DNA from: Planctomycetota bacterium
GTDB lineage: Bacteria; Planctomycetota; Planctomycetia; Pirellulales; Lacipirellulaceae
Direction: 5' to 3'
Length of the DNA: 47,136 nucleotides
Assembly (NCBI GenBank): GCA_013286045.1
Contig: JABDGM010000020.1
Coordinates: forward strand, 6,591-53,726
Below are positions 7,346 to 15,894 of this stretch, piece after piece; position 1 is the stretch's first letter; each line of letters starts with the position of its first letter. The translations under genes and the position numbers were made by a program. The notes under the pieces are model-generated. The model was not told where the DNA came from and did not search any database. It worked only from the letters and a program-made list of their open reading frames with translations.

Positions 7346-9172
7346 ATGATGCGACAATCGATGGTACGAACTCTTAAGTATTCGCTGGCAGCAAGCTTGA
7401 TCTTGGCCGCGGCGCCGGCGGTGAGTTTTGCGACACCCTATGCGTCGAATATTAGCATAGATCCCACTACGAAGGCCGTCACTTTTATTTTGAACCAGCC
7501 TTCGACCACGCTGAAGTACAGCATTAATGGCGGCACGCCCGTCACGCTCGATGGAACTACTGTCGGTACCAAGACGTTTAACTTAGGTTCGCTCGCGAAC
7601 AAGTTCTCGATCATCGCCGACAACACGGATGCGGCGGGCTACAGCGTTCCGATTGGCGGACAGCTTGCCATCGCGAATAGCGGCCTGACGCAACCGGTGA
7701 ATGCGTCCGGGTTCAACCAGATTGGAAGCGACACCAACACGTTGAACATGTTCAACAGTCCGCGTGGCGTGGCGGTAAGCAACAATCCGAATGCTGCGAA
7801 CTTTGGAACGACCTACGTCTCGAATTCCGCGTCGGGCGGAACGACCCGAACCACCGGCAAAGGCATCTACGCGATCCATGCTGATGGTACCGACGCCTAT
7901 GGCTATGGAGACACGGCTCAAAACCCAAATACGCAGGATGGTATTACTGCCTGGACTGACTCGAGCTCGAACAGCCCGTTCCGCTTGACCGTCGGCCCGA
8001 CGGGCGACGTGGTTGCGGCCAATTATGCCTCGGCTAGCGCGAATGTTTACTATATGAGTCCGAACTTGCAGACGGCCCATTACTTGTTGACCGGAATTAA
8101 CGGGACTGCGCCGACCACAGATGTTGGCAACGGCGATGGGACGGTGCAGCCGGCACATCAGTACCACGGCAGCATCGAGGGAGTGGCTGTCGAGGGGTCG
8201 CTGGGGCAAGGCAATCTTGTGATCCACACGCTCGACGAACAGTTGACCAGCGCGCACGTGTCCGGAAATACCGCGGACAACCACGATAATCGCTACAGCA
8301 TTTGGAAGTACTCGATTGGCGGCACGGCGAATGTCGATACCCCTAATTCGGACCCGGATGCCGGGAGCCCCTTCGGCTTCACGGGAAAGCCGACTTTGGA
8401 GGCCAGCCCTGGCAATTTCGGTGACTTCTTCACAGGTGGCATTGTCGAGGATATGGATCGTGGGGCCGACGGCAAGCTTTACTACATGCAAAGCCGCTCC
8501 GCGGGTGGCGAACCTGGAATCGTGGTCACGGACCCATCTGGAACCAAACTCTTCGATTCGTTAACCGCAAGTCGGACACTTCTAGCTAATCCGACTGCGA
8601 ACGATATTTTGACGACGCTGCGTGGCATGGCTGTTTCGCCCGACCAAAAGTGGTTGGCGGCGATTACGAACATTAATGCCGTTGTGGCGATTCCATTGAT
8701 AAGCGGCATTCCGGATCTCGCCAATATGCTTGTCGTAGACACCACGAATCATACTGGCAGTGCCCGCGATATTGGCTTTGATGCCGCGGATAACATTGTG
8801 TACGTGAGCAGCGGTCAGGGGCTTCTTCGAACGTTAGCGCTTGGCGGGCACACGACGACCACGCTAACGTACGACCCGTCTTTGGTGGCCGGAAGCCAGT
8901 TTGGCTTTGCGCTTTCGACTGGCAGCGTGGGGCTGGCCGGGGACTATAACGGAGACGGAAAGGTCGATGCAGCCGATTACGTGACCTGGCGTAACGGTGG
9001 CAGCCCGAATCCAAATTCGCCCGCTGATTACAACACGTGGCGTGCGAACTTCGGCAACCACAACGGCAGCGGCAGTGGGCTGGGCGGCAGTGCCGCAGTG
9101 CCAGAACCTGCGTCGTTGGCACTACTCGCGTTCGGCCTGGTTGCCGTGCTTGGTAATCGCCGGAGTCGTTAG
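7346..9172 (+). CDS. PEP-CTERM/dockerin-like protein with probable beta-propeller body
   Basis: About 608 residues from the ATG at 7346 (a second ATG at 7349 is equally possible; both follow GGGAG at 7336-7340). The signal peptide ends near SFATPYAS. The body has repeated blades typical of NHL/SMP-30-like propellers ('SPRGVAVSNNP', 'GDVVAANYAS', 'LRGMAVSPDQKWLAAI', 'ARDIGFDAADNIVYVSS'), suggesting a ligand-binding or enzymatic propeller of unknown substrate. Near the end is a dockerin-like segment, GDYNGDGKVDAADYVTWRNG with a second half ADYNTWRANFG, then VPEPASLALLAFG, a hydrophobic helix and GNRRSR, a PEP-CTERM signal. A strong terminator follows at 9218. Surface location is inferred from the signals; the function is not known. 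Confidence 0.8.
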   Translation: MMRQSMVRTLKYSLAASLILAAAPAVSFATPYASNISIDPTTKAVTFILNQPSTTLKYSINGGTPVTLDGTTVGTKTFNLGSLANKFSIIADNTDAAGYSVPIGGQLAIANSGLTQPVNASGFNQIGSDTNTLNMFNSPRGVAVSNNPNAANFGTTYVSNSASGGTTRTTGKGIYAIHADGTDAYGYGDTAQNPNTQDGITAWTDSSSNSPFRLTVGPTGDVVAANYASASANVYYMSPNLQTAHYLLTGINGTAPTTDVGNGDGTVQPAHQYHGSIEGVAVEGSLGQGNLVIHTLDEQLTSAHVSGNTADNHDNRYSIWKYSIGGTANVDTPNSDPDAGSPFGFTGKPTLEASPGNFGDFFTGGIVEDMDRGADGKLYYMQSRSAGGEPGIVVTDPSGTKLFDSLTASRTLLANPTANDILTTLRGMAVSPDQKWLAAITNINAVVAIPLISGIPDLANMLVVDTTNHTGSARDIGFDAADNIVYVSSGQGLLRTLALGGHTTTTLTYDPSLVAGSQFGFALSTGSVGLAGDYNGDGKVDAADYVTWRNGGSPNPNSPADYNTWRANFGNHNGSGSGLGGSAAVPEPASLALLAFGLVAVLGNRRSR

Positions 9173-9217
9173 TGTAAGCTGGACTCAAGTTCGATTTGAA
9201 ATGTATTTGAACGATTC

Positions 9218-9254
9218 AGCTGGTGCGCGGCGTTTGCCGCGCACCAGCTTTTTT
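9218..9254 (+). terminator. Strong intrinsic terminator
   Basis: A perfect 14-base stem (AGCTGGTGCGCGGC / GCCGCGCACCAGCT) with a GTTT loop, followed by TTTTT. It lies 46 bases after the PEP-CTERM/dockerin gene stop. Confidence 0.93.
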
Positions 9255-9271
9255 GAAATGATTTAGTCGGG

Positions 9272-9295
9272 CACGCGACTGTCAGCCGTCGCGTG
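9272..9295. repeat. 8-base perfect inverted repeat
   Basis: CACGCGAC (9272-9279) and GTCGCGTG (9288-9295) are separated by eight bases. There is no T-run, and it lies between a terminator and the next gene, so it could be an operator or a leader hairpin. Confidence 0.4.
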
Positions 9296-9370
9296 ACCGC
9301 GTCAATCTTTCTGGCTAATTTGAACGCAACGCGGTAAGATTCGATCAGTTAGGCTGCTTAATTATCTGCC

Positions 9371-9397
9371 TATATTAGTTAAATATCGCCAGGCGAT
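9371..9397 (+). promoter_or_regulatory. Candidate -10 and palindromic operator before DUF1559 gene
   Basis: TATATT at 9371-9376 is a fair -10 hexamer, though the matching -35 is poor. It is followed at 9385-9397 by the 13-base palindrome ATCGCC-A-GGCGAT, placed where it would overlap the transcription start, 17 bases before the ATG at 9414. The arrangement suggests a repressor site, but no factor can be named. Confidence 0.3.
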
Positions 9398-9413
9398 CCT
9401 TGGGGATTCATTC

Positions 9414-10577
9414 ATGCGCAATTGCCATTCGTGCCGTAAAGGAAGCCGTCGTTCCACTGGTTTCACGCTCGTGGAACTATTGGTGGTCATCGCGATCATT
9501 GGGATTTTGGTAGCGCTTCTGTTGCCAGCGGTGCAAGCCGCGCGCGAAGCGGCGAGGCGCAATCAGTGCAAAAATAACCTAAAGCAGCTTGCGCTGGGTT
9601 GCATGTTGCACTCCGACACACAGAAGTACTTGCCATCGGGTGGCTGGCGCGATTCGTATGGGCCGGATCCCAATCGTGGATTTGGCGGTAAGCAGCCCGG
9701 CAGCTGGTTTTACAACATCTTGCCGTACATCGAAGAACAATCGCTCCATGATCTTGGGAGAGGCCAAACGTTCGATGGCCAGACCGGTAGCACCGCGTAC
9801 ACGACGGCGATGCTCCAACTCTTGCAGACGCCCGTTTCGATATTCAACTGCCCGACGCGCCGATCGGTGAAGCTTTATCCGCGGCTCACGAGCGCAGGGG
9901 CCACGCCTCCTTGGCTTCCCGCCACCTATGTTAACGTAAAGGCGGATTACGCGGCGAATGCGGGCGATGCGCAAAACAGCGCGGGCGATGGTTTCAATGG
10001 AACTGCAGTGTGGCCGGGCAGCGGGTTGACCTACACGCAGATCGACGGTCAGCAACAGTGGACCAATACGAGCTGCGCCTTGGTGGCCAGCCACACGGGA
10101 GTTCCCGCTCCGGGAATTTGGTGCCAATCGGGCGTGATCTTCTATCACAGCGAAACGAAGTTCCAGCAGATCACCGACGGTACGAGCAATACTTACTTGG
10201 TCGGCGAAAAATTCATGGAACCGGGCCAATATGAGCAGGTGCTTACGTCTCCACAGGGATCTACTTCAGCCGGCAGCATCACAAACCCCGGAGGCTATGG
10301 CGACAATCAGTCGGCCTACGATGGCTTCGAGTGGGACAATGAACGAACGACTTGGAACACCCAACTCAATGCCACCGACGGTTCGAACTGGGGACCATTC
10401 CAAGATCGGGACAATATAGACTTCCCGGCCGCTTACGCGTTTGGAAGTGCGCATGCGGGCGGCATGAATATGGCCATGTGCGATGGCTCGGTACACTCGA
10501 TATCGTACGACATCGACCCGGCCACTCATCGCTATCTCTCGGTCAAGAATGACGGTCAGACAGTGACGTTGCCGTAA
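9414..10577 (+). CDS. DUF1559 prepilin-like (type II pseudopilin N-terminus) protein
   Basis: 387 residues. A short basic leader (1-16) ends in G-FTLVELLV, the prepilin peptidase cleavage motif with Glu at +5, followed by a long hydrophobic helix to about residue 42 and 'PAVQAAREAARRNQCKNNLKQ'. The C-terminus has the DUF1559 signature H-x9-DG (HAGGMNMAMCDGSVHSI, about residues 346-362) that defines this planctomycete-expanded family. It is presumably cleaved and methylated, then exposed in a pseudopilus or at the envelope; the function is unknown. Unlike the two other DUF1559 genes here it has no downstream lipoprotein on the same strand, but an EF-hand lipoprotein gene lies convergent, 85 bases away. 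The start follows a GGGGA-like site. Confidence 0.9.
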   Translation: MRNCHSCRKGSRRSTGFTLVELLVVIAIIGILVALLLPAVQAAREAARRNQCKNNLKQLALGCMLHSDTQKYLPSGGWRDSYGPDPNRGFGGKQPGSWFYNILPYIEEQSLHDLGRGQTFDGQTGSTAYTTAMLQLLQTPVSIFNCPTRRSVKLYPRLTSAGATPPWLPATYVNVKADYAANAGDAQNSAGDGFNGTAVWPGSGLTYTQIDGQQQWTNTSCALVASHTGVPAPGIWCQSGVIFYHSETKFQQITDGTSNTYLVGEKFMEPGQYEQVLTSPQGSTSAGSITNPGGYGDNQSAYDGFEWDNERTTWNTQLNATDGSNWGPFQDRDNIDFPAAYAFGSAHAGGMNMAMCDGSVHSISYDIDPATHRYLSVKNDGQTVTLP

Positions 10578-10662
10578 CTCGGCAAAGTTATCATCTTGAC
10601 CGAGCCACAAGCTTTTAGGCAAAGCGACTACTATTCATCGCTCTGCGAAGATGGACTTGCCG

Positions 10663-11316
10663 TCACTTTCCATTCTTAAGTGCGAAGACCATATTTCGGC
10701 TTTTAATAGCTGGGTCGTCGTACGATACTTCCTGTCCCAGCGTGGTGTTCGTATTGTAGCGGGCAGGGATCGTCTCCTTGCCATTTTCAATCCTCGAGAC
10801 GCGAACCTTGTAAAGACCGATCTGAATGCCGCCGGGATCCCTCGGGGTCGGCCGGTCTTCGGGCCGAATCGTTGGCATGGCTTCGCCATTCGCCGTTGTG
10901 ACGGCTATGGCGGGCTTAATCTCATCTCCCAGAAATACCTCAGGTTCGAAGGTGATGGTCGCGCCGGCCAATGGTTCGCCGTCGAGCGTAACGCGGCAGC
11001 GAACGTAGGTAAGTCCGGTCTTCATCGCCTTCCAGGCATTTACGCGTGCGGCCACTTCGTCAGCACTAACGCCTTTGTCCCCATTGGAATCTAAGGTGCT
11101 CAAAGCAGCTTTGAGTCCAGGGGCCTGTTCAAGCTCTGGTCCCGAGACAATACCGTCGCCGTTCTTATCGTACATCTCCATCGCTTTCTTTCCGGCGGCA
11201 GAGGCCTCGATGTAGGGTTGCTTAACCGCGGAGGGGCCCGAATTGCACGCGGCAATGGGGAGTGTCGAAAGCGTTGCGAGAGAAAACAACCATGGGTAAC
11301 GGCAGGCGAAGGACAT
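10663..11316 (-). CDS. EF-hand lipoprotein with carboxypeptidase-regulatory-like domain
   Basis: 217 residues from the ATG ending at 11316, chosen because AGGAG sits five bases upstream (complement of 11322-11326) and because a longer frame would bury the signal peptide. The lipoprotein signal ends LPIAAC, so the mature protein should be lipid-anchored at Cys. Two calcium-binding EF-hand loops follow: DKNGDGIVSGPE and DSNGDKGVSADE. The second half (about 105-217) is a transthyretin/CarboxypepD_reg-like beta-sandwich of the type found in the small lipoproteins next to DUF1559 genes ('YVRCRVTLDGEPLAGATITFEP', 'GLYKVRVSRIENGKETIPARYN'). It is thus an EF-hand-fused version of that partner, convergent with the DUF1559 gene at 9414. 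Calcium binding is predicted from the loops; the cellular role is unknown. Confidence 0.8.
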   Translation of the reverse strand: MSFACRYPWLFSLATLSTLPIAACNSGPSAVKQPYIEASAAGKKAMEMYDKNGDGIVSGPELEQAPGLKAALSTLDSNGDKGVSADEVAARVNAWKAMKTGLTYVRCRVTLDGEPLAGATITFEPEVFLGDEIKPAIAVTTANGEAMPTIRPEDRPTPRDPGGIQIGLYKVRVSRIENGKETIPARYNTNTTLGQEVSYDDPAIKSRNMVFALKNGK

Positions 11317-11648
11317 TGCAGCTCCTATTTTGCGGTCCGCGATGCGGCGGTGAGTATCTTGGTGCATTCAGCATACGTCGACAGTGCGTCCGAACGCAAT
11401 TCTCACATCGTGGAGATGTGGCTTGCGCCGTTCGCGCGAGCCAGTGATGCCGGTAGGCGAGATTCGACGGCAGAGGTTGTGCGGTGAGAATTCGCCAGGC
11501 TGTGTAAGCACGTTTTGAGCAACGATCGATCTCTCGTCTTAGAACCGTATGAGGCGCTCAACTGTTTTTCTGCACAGGTAAAAACGTGAAGGGGCTTCGG
11601 GGAACTGCAAGAGAAGCTGTAAGTTCGGCAAGCGCGTCGGCCCCATGC

Positions 11649-11712
11649 AGCGAGAGCTAACGCTCGGCGGAGCCGGGGGACTGCCGGGCGTAGCGGCAAA
11701 GTCTCCTGGCCT
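11649..11712. repeat. GC-rich REP-like structured element
   Basis: CGAG-AGCTAACG-CTCG is followed by GGCGGAGCC and by an imperfect hairpin in which GGGGACT/AGTCTCC and GCCG/CGGC can pair around GGCGTAG. The composition differs from the surrounding AT-rich leader. It resembles dispersed intergenic palindromes of planctomycete genomes, but only one copy is present in this window, so repeat status is a guess. Confidence 0.3.
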
Positions 11713-11846
11713 CTACGTTCGCGAAATAGCTCAACTGAATGCGCTTTCATAGCTAATCCTTGCTGTCGGTTTGCGAGAAAACGAGAGATTATTGCGCAGT
11801 TTTTATTTGCACGCTTTCCAGACCCGGTTATTCTGAATCTAGCGAA

Positions 11847-11879
11847 ATGGCCGAAAGAGGGGGCTCTTACATCGGCCAT
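11847..11879 (+). promoter_or_regulatory. Two-part leader hairpin upstream of autotransporter-repeat gene
   Basis: ATGGCCGA (11847-11854) pairs perfectly with TCGGCCAT (11872-11879). Inside it AAGAG (11855-11859) pairs with CTCTT (11864-11868) around a GGGG loop, leaving a three-base ACA bulge. The stem lies 46 bases before the ATG at 11926 and has no T-run, so it fits an RNA leader structure or protein-binding site better than a terminator. Confidence 0.45.
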
Positions 11880-11925
11880 ATATCCTTCACTCCTTTGGTT
11901 CTCGTGGGCGGGAGAAACCCTTCTT

Positions 11926-13857
11926 ATGAAATTCTGCAAAGTTTTCTTTTCTATCCTGTTGGTCCTCCTGAGTAGCGCCGCGACGCTTCGCGCTGCGGAT
12001 AAATGGTTTGATATCAACGGAACCACACCCGGCGGCGGGCCCGATGGTAACGGGTTCTATGATGGCGCGTGGGACACGACGACCTCGGATTGGAATACCG
12101 ATCCAACAGGCGTTGCTGCTCCGACGACCTGGTCTAACGGTGATATTGCTCACTTTTACGCCGGCAATGATCCGACGGCGTTCGGCGGCATCAGTGTTTC
12201 CGGAAGCATAAACCCCGGCGGCATGGAAGTGGAGGAAGGGAAGGTACAGCTTGTAGGTACGATTAACATGGGCGCCAATCCTTGGAAAATCGACAACGGC
12301 GCCGAGTTCGTAATCTCGATCGCGAGTCAGGTGATGTTCGCTGCTCCTGGTAGCATCTTGACGATGGATGGTGGCAAGCTAACGAACAACGTTGTCGGCA
12401 ACGGAAGCGGCATTATTGGTGCCACGAATTCTGGGATTCAGCTTACTGTCAATGGCGGGACGTTCAACACGCCGAACGGCGGTCCCCAAGGAATAGATGA
12501 CCCTTCGTCCACTTACAGCATTATGGTGTACACGAACCCTATCACCATGGCTTCTGGCGTAACAAGTGCCACGCTCCATAAAACCGGTCATGGAGAGCTT
12601 CGCGCCGTCACCGGCGGCAACTTCACCAGCCTGGATATTCAGCAGGGGCTTTATCGGGTTAACAATACGAGCGGTGGGGACACTGCTTTCGGTGCGGCGA
12701 CCGGCACGGTAACGATCGCGGGCGGCGCTGTAGAGAACACATCGCAAGGCGCGGCAATTGGCACCAGTACTGGAATTACTTCGCCCGCGACACGAAGTTT
12801 CGTGCTTTCCGGAGTGGGAGCTACGAATGACTCTGCGATAACACTGAGCGCTAGTTGGGTAATTAATGGGCCGATAAGCGGACCTGGAGGTTTCATTCTC
12901 AACGGTTGGCAGCGCGGTGATGCTGGCACGGTTATTGGCGGCCAGGCGAATATTTTGACGCTTGGCGGCACAAATACCTACGGCGGTAATACGACGATCG
13001 GGTTTGGCACAATCATCGCCAATGGCGGGAATGCTATCCCGAATACGTCGCGCGTTTCGATCTCGACTCGAAGCTCGTGGGGCAACGGCACCCCGGCGAC
13101 TAACAATACTGCCACGTTTCAAGTTGGTGCCTCGGGCACGGCAACCACGGAAACGATTGGCTCGCTCGATGGCGGCAACGCAACACGCGGCATCGTGAGC
13201 ATTCCGAACGCTGGGTCGGTGCTCATTACGGGTGCCGATGGCACGTCTTCAACCTTCAGCGGCACGATCAGTGGCGCTGGTGGCTTGCAGAAGACCGGGG
13301 CTGGCACGTTTACGATGGACGGCGTTAAGAGTTACACCGGAACAACGAAAGTTCTCGGTGGAATCTTGAGCACGAACAGCGCATCGCTGGCGGACACTGC
13401 CGATGTTTACGTGAATAACGGTGGGTTCTTTAACCTGAACTTTTCTGGCGGCGATACGATTAAGTCGCTGTTCCTCAATGGCGTGGCACAGGCTATTGGT
13501 AGCTGGGGTGGGGCTGGCTCGGGAGCCGCCAATATCAGCGCCCTGTTGACGGGCTTGGGTACCTTGAACGTGACCTCCGCCGGGGCGCCCCCGGGAGTTG
13601 CCGGCGACTATAACGGCAACGGTGTTGTCGATATGGCCGATTATGTACTGTGGCGTAACGGCGGCCCGCTTCAGAATGAAGTCAACTCGATTGGTACGGT
13701 CGACTCATCGGATTACGATGCGTGGCGTACCCGGTTCGGCAACACTTCGGGCAGCGGCAGCGGTTTGAGCGCCGGTTCCGCAGTGCCCGAGCCGGCGACG
13801 CTCGCCCTCGTTGTACTCGGCGGGCTCGGCCTCATCGGCCGTCGTCTTGACCGCTAA
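11926..13857 (+). CDS. Autotransporter-associated beta-strand repeat protein with dockerin-like and PEP-CTERM ends
   Basis: 643 residues. The signal peptide (1-23) ends LRAADKW. The body is a Gly/Asn/Thr-rich right-handed beta-helix type: it contains classic autotransporter-associated strand repeats such as 'ISGAGGLQKTGAGTFTMDG' followed by 'SYTGTTKVLGGIL' (about 445-475) and an earlier 'LTLGGTNTYGGNTTIGFGTII' repeat. A dockerin-like pair follows (GDYNGNGVVDMADYVLWRNG and SSDYDAWRTRFG), then a Ser/Gly linker and VPEPATLALVVLGG-helix-GRRLDR, the PEP-CTERM signal. It is likely a surface or extracellular-matrix protein. No catalytic motif is visible. GGAG at 11911-11914 precedes the ATG at a rather long distance of 11 bases. 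Confidence 0.85.
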   Translation: MKFCKVFFSILLVLLSSAATLRAADKWFDINGTTPGGGPDGNGFYDGAWDTTTSDWNTDPTGVAAPTTWSNGDIAHFYAGNDPTAFGGISVSGSINPGGMEVEEGKVQLVGTINMGANPWKIDNGAEFVISIASQVMFAAPGSILTMDGGKLTNNVVGNGSGIIGATNSGIQLTVNGGTFNTPNGGPQGIDDPSSTYSIMVYTNPITMASGVTSATLHKTGHGELRAVTGGNFTSLDIQQGLYRVNNTSGGDTAFGAATGTVTIAGGAVENTSQGAAIGTSTGITSPATRSFVLSGVGATNDSAITLSASWVINGPISGPGGFILNGWQRGDAGTVIGGQANILTLGGTNTYGGNTTIGFGTIIANGGNAIPNTSRVSISTRSSWGNGTPATNNTATFQVGASGTATTETIGSLDGGNATRGIVSIPNAGSVLITGADGTSSTFSGTISGAGGLQKTGAGTFTMDGVKSYTGTTKVLGGILSTNSASLADTADVYVNNGGFFNLNFSGGDTIKSLFLNGVAQAIGSWGGAGSGAANISALLTGLGTLNVTSAGAPPGVAGDYNGNGVVDMADYVLWRNGGPLQNEVNSIGTVDSSDYDAWRTRFGNTSGSGSGLSAGSAVPEPATLALVVLGGLGLIGRRLDR

Positions 13858-13877
13858 TTGGACGTTTTCTGCTTGAC

Positions 13878-13919
13878 AAAGGGGGGCGAGGCCCGAGCAT
13901 TGGGGGGTCGCCCCCCTTT
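13878..13919 (+). terminator. Probable terminator hairpin
   Basis: AAAGGGGGGCGA (13878-13889) pairs with TCGCCCCCCTTT (13907-13918) around a loop of about 17 bases, 20 bases after the upstream stop. The following bases (GCTTATTTC) are only weakly T-rich, so efficiency is uncertain. Confidence 0.6.
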
Positions 13920-14066
13920 GCTTATTTCGGGTAGCTTTGCGCTAATGCGCGAAAGACCTGCGCTCGCGATTCGTTGCTGATTTAGTCAAGCGTGGATTAA
14001 AATAAAGTGGGGGCAGGCCAAGGACATCGTCTCACCAGCGTTCCAGGCGGAACAATCGAGGTAAGG

Positions 14067-15311
14067 ATGTTAGTCTTTCATAGTCGAGCCGCGGGTGTAC
14101 TGCGTGCGCAAAGACGCTCATTTCGGCTTAGCGGTTTGCAAACGCGAAGGCCTGGTGCGCTAACTGGCGGATTCACGCTGGTTGAGCTGCTAGTTGTCAT
14201 TGCCATCATTGGCATCTTGGTGGCGCTGTTGTTGCCTGCGATCCAGGCGGCCCGCGAGGCGGCCCGTCGCGCGCAGTGCCAAAGTAATCTCCACAATGCT
14301 GCATTGGCGGTGCTGAACTACGAATCGTCGAAGAAGGTGTTACCGAACGGAGTCACCTATGACGATTCGGCTGCTGGGATGCCAGCCGGGTCGTTTTATG
14401 CTTGGGGAACAACTCCTACTAAGAAACTAGGCCCGAACTGGATTATCGATATTCTGCCTTATATGGAAGAGCAATCGCTGCATGATAAATTCGATCCCAA
14501 CACGTTCAAAGCGCCTTACGAAACCATAGGCGTCAACGACCCAACGGTTGGTAGCCTGAACTATATCGCGCGCGGCACTTCGATTCCTTCCTTGATTTGC
14601 CCCAGTGATCCTTACACAAGGACACTGTTTACCGACCTTGGTAACAATTGGGCGCGCGGCAATTATGCGGCGAGCGTTGGTCGTGGGTTTATGGGATATG
14701 CGGGATATATCAACGGTCCCGGAGACACGCCAAACCAAGCGGTAGGCCAGGGCAACTGGTCGTCCAAAAGTGCTCGAGGCGTTATGGGGCCCAATGTGGC
14801 CGTCACCATGAGAAGAATCACGGATGGTACGAGCAAGACGATCATGCTAGGTGAAATCCGTGCTGGCATTAATGAACGGGATGTGCGCGGTGTGTGGGCA
14901 ATGGGTGAGCCAGGAGCAAGTTTGATCGCGATGTACGGCGGCGGCAGCGACGACGATGGGCCTAATGCACAATACGCGAACGGCGACGATACATATACGC
15001 CGACGCTTGGCGATCCTAAAGGAACTTGCGGCGTTCGCACGGACTCCGTGTCTCTCGCTGAGGGCACGAGCAGCGGGCCCGCCGGTACAATGAGCATGGA
15101 CCAAGCCACCGTTCGAAGCAAACATCCTGGGGGCGCTCACGTGGCGATGTGCGACGGAAGTGTGACCTTCATAACTGACGACATCGAAACGACGGGCTGC
15201 TACAACAGTGCTTCTTGTTGCACCGCGTGGGATTACATGATTTTGAGTGGCGACGAGGGCGCGGTAGGCTCGTATAACGGCGGAAATATTCATACCGGAA
15301 TAATGCCGTAG
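14067..15311 (+). CDS. DUF1559 prepilin-like protein
   Basis: 414 residues from the ATG at 14067, preferred over a GTG at 14007 because GAGG at 14058-14061 sits just upstream. The N-terminal leader is longer than usual (about 34 residues) before the G-FTLVELLVV prepilin motif and hydrophobic helix; the mature domain starts 'AIQAAREAARRAQCQSNLHN'. The DUF1559 H-x9-DG signature is HPGGAHVAMCDGSVTFI. The tail is Cys- and Gly-rich, with a C(x4)CC cluster (CYNSASCC). It is followed 48 bases later by a small lipoprotein gene, forming the first of two DUF1559-lipoprotein pairs in tandem. The role is unknown; secretion-pilus-like assembly is inferred from the cleavage motif. Confidence 0.87.
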   Translation: MLVFHSRAAGVLRAQRRSFRLSGLQTRRPGALTGGFTLVELLVVIAIIGILVALLLPAIQAAREAARRAQCQSNLHNAALAVLNYESSKKVLPNGVTYDDSAAGMPAGSFYAWGTTPTKKLGPNWIIDILPYMEEQSLHDKFDPNTFKAPYETIGVNDPTVGSLNYIARGTSIPSLICPSDPYTRTLFTDLGNNWARGNYAASVGRGFMGYAGYINGPGDTPNQAVGQGNWSSKSARGVMGPNVAVTMRRITDGTSKTIMLGEIRAGINERDVRGVWAMGEPGASLIAMYGGGSDDDGPNAQYANGDDTYTPTLGDPKGTCGVRTDSVSLAEGTSSGPAGTMSMDQATVRSKHPGGAHVAMCDGSVTFITDDIETTGCYNSASCCTAWDYMILSGDEGAVGSYNGGNIHTGIMP

Positions 15312-15359
15312 TTCTTGCTCCTAACGCTTTCGATATTCTATTCTCATTTGCCCGTTCTC

Positions 15360-15806
15360 ATGCATCGCAAATCTATCCGAAAAGCGTCATGGTTGTTTAC
15401 CAGTTTTTTGATTGCGGTTGCGTGTTCTGGATGCAATAAAGGACCCCGCATGTACCAAGTGCGGGGCAAGGTTTCTTTCACCGGCGGGCCTGCGCCGCAT
15501 GCGGGTGTAAGCATGGTTACTTTCCAACCCGCCAAGGATAGTACCGCGGAGGTGCGAAGGCCCGCGACGGGGCCGATCGAACCCGACGGATCGTTTATGA
15601 TGTCAACGCGTATCAGTGGCGATGGAGTCAATGCGGGCGACTATTCCGTTCAATTTAATATTTCCAAGGGGCCGATGGATCCCACGTCCCTAATTCCGGC
15701 AAAATACACCGACGTTAGCGCCCCTCAGTACAAAGTCACGGTCGACCACGATATTAACGATCTTGAATACACGATTGATATGTCTGCTGGGACTAGTGGG
15801 AAGTAG
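15360..15806 (+). CDS. Small lipoprotein, carboxypeptidase-regulatory/transthyretin-like
   Basis: 148 residues from the ATG at 15360; an upstream TTG at 15315 would lengthen the signal peptide unnecessarily. The signal helix ends AVACSGC, where either Cys could be lipidated. The body is a single beta-sandwich domain: it opens with 'VRGKVSFTGGPAPHAGVSMVTFQP' split by strands, has 'ATGPIEPDGSFMMSTRISGDGVNAGDYSV', and ends with a 'IPAKYTDVSAPQYKVTV' segment. This is the normal pattern of planctomycete DUF1559-partner lipoproteins. The ribosome site is weak. Lipid anchoring and pairing with the DUF1559 protein are inferred. Confidence 0.8.
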   Translation: MHRKSIRKASWLFTSFLIAVACSGCNKGPRMYQVRGKVSFTGGPAPHAGVSMVTFQPAKDSTAEVRRPATGPIEPDGSFMMSTRISGDGVNAGDYSVQFNISKGPMDPTSLIPAKYTDVSAPQYKVTVDHDINDLEYTIDMSAGTSGK

Positions 15807-15894
15807 GCATTCGTTCTTTAGCGCACTGATTGGGTATCGCGCCTGGTATTCGCCGCGGCGGGGGAGGGAGACGCCGAATAGGCGCCTCGCGGTT

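Larger units (their letters stand above)
11317..11925. other. Long intergenic region between divergent genes
   Basis: About 600 bases between the EF-hand lipoprotein (minus) and the autotransporter-repeat gene (plus), so it should hold both promoters, though I could not fix convincing -35/-10 pairs. It contains a GC-rich repeat-like stretch (11649-11712) and a strong hairpin (11847-11879), listed separately. A 207-codon minus frame crosses it, but it runs into the start of the next gene and has no domain, so I do not call a gene. Confidence 0.4.

Noticed and set aside
7583..8491. 302-codon minus-strand frame
   Set aside because: It is antisense to the PEP-CTERM/dockerin gene; Arg/Val/Ile-rich without domains.
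11403..12026. 207-codon minus-strand frame in the long intergenic region
   Set aside because: It runs over the start and signal peptide of the gene at 11926, has no recognisable domain, and its composition (many Arg, Ser, Leu) is that of an antisense frame.
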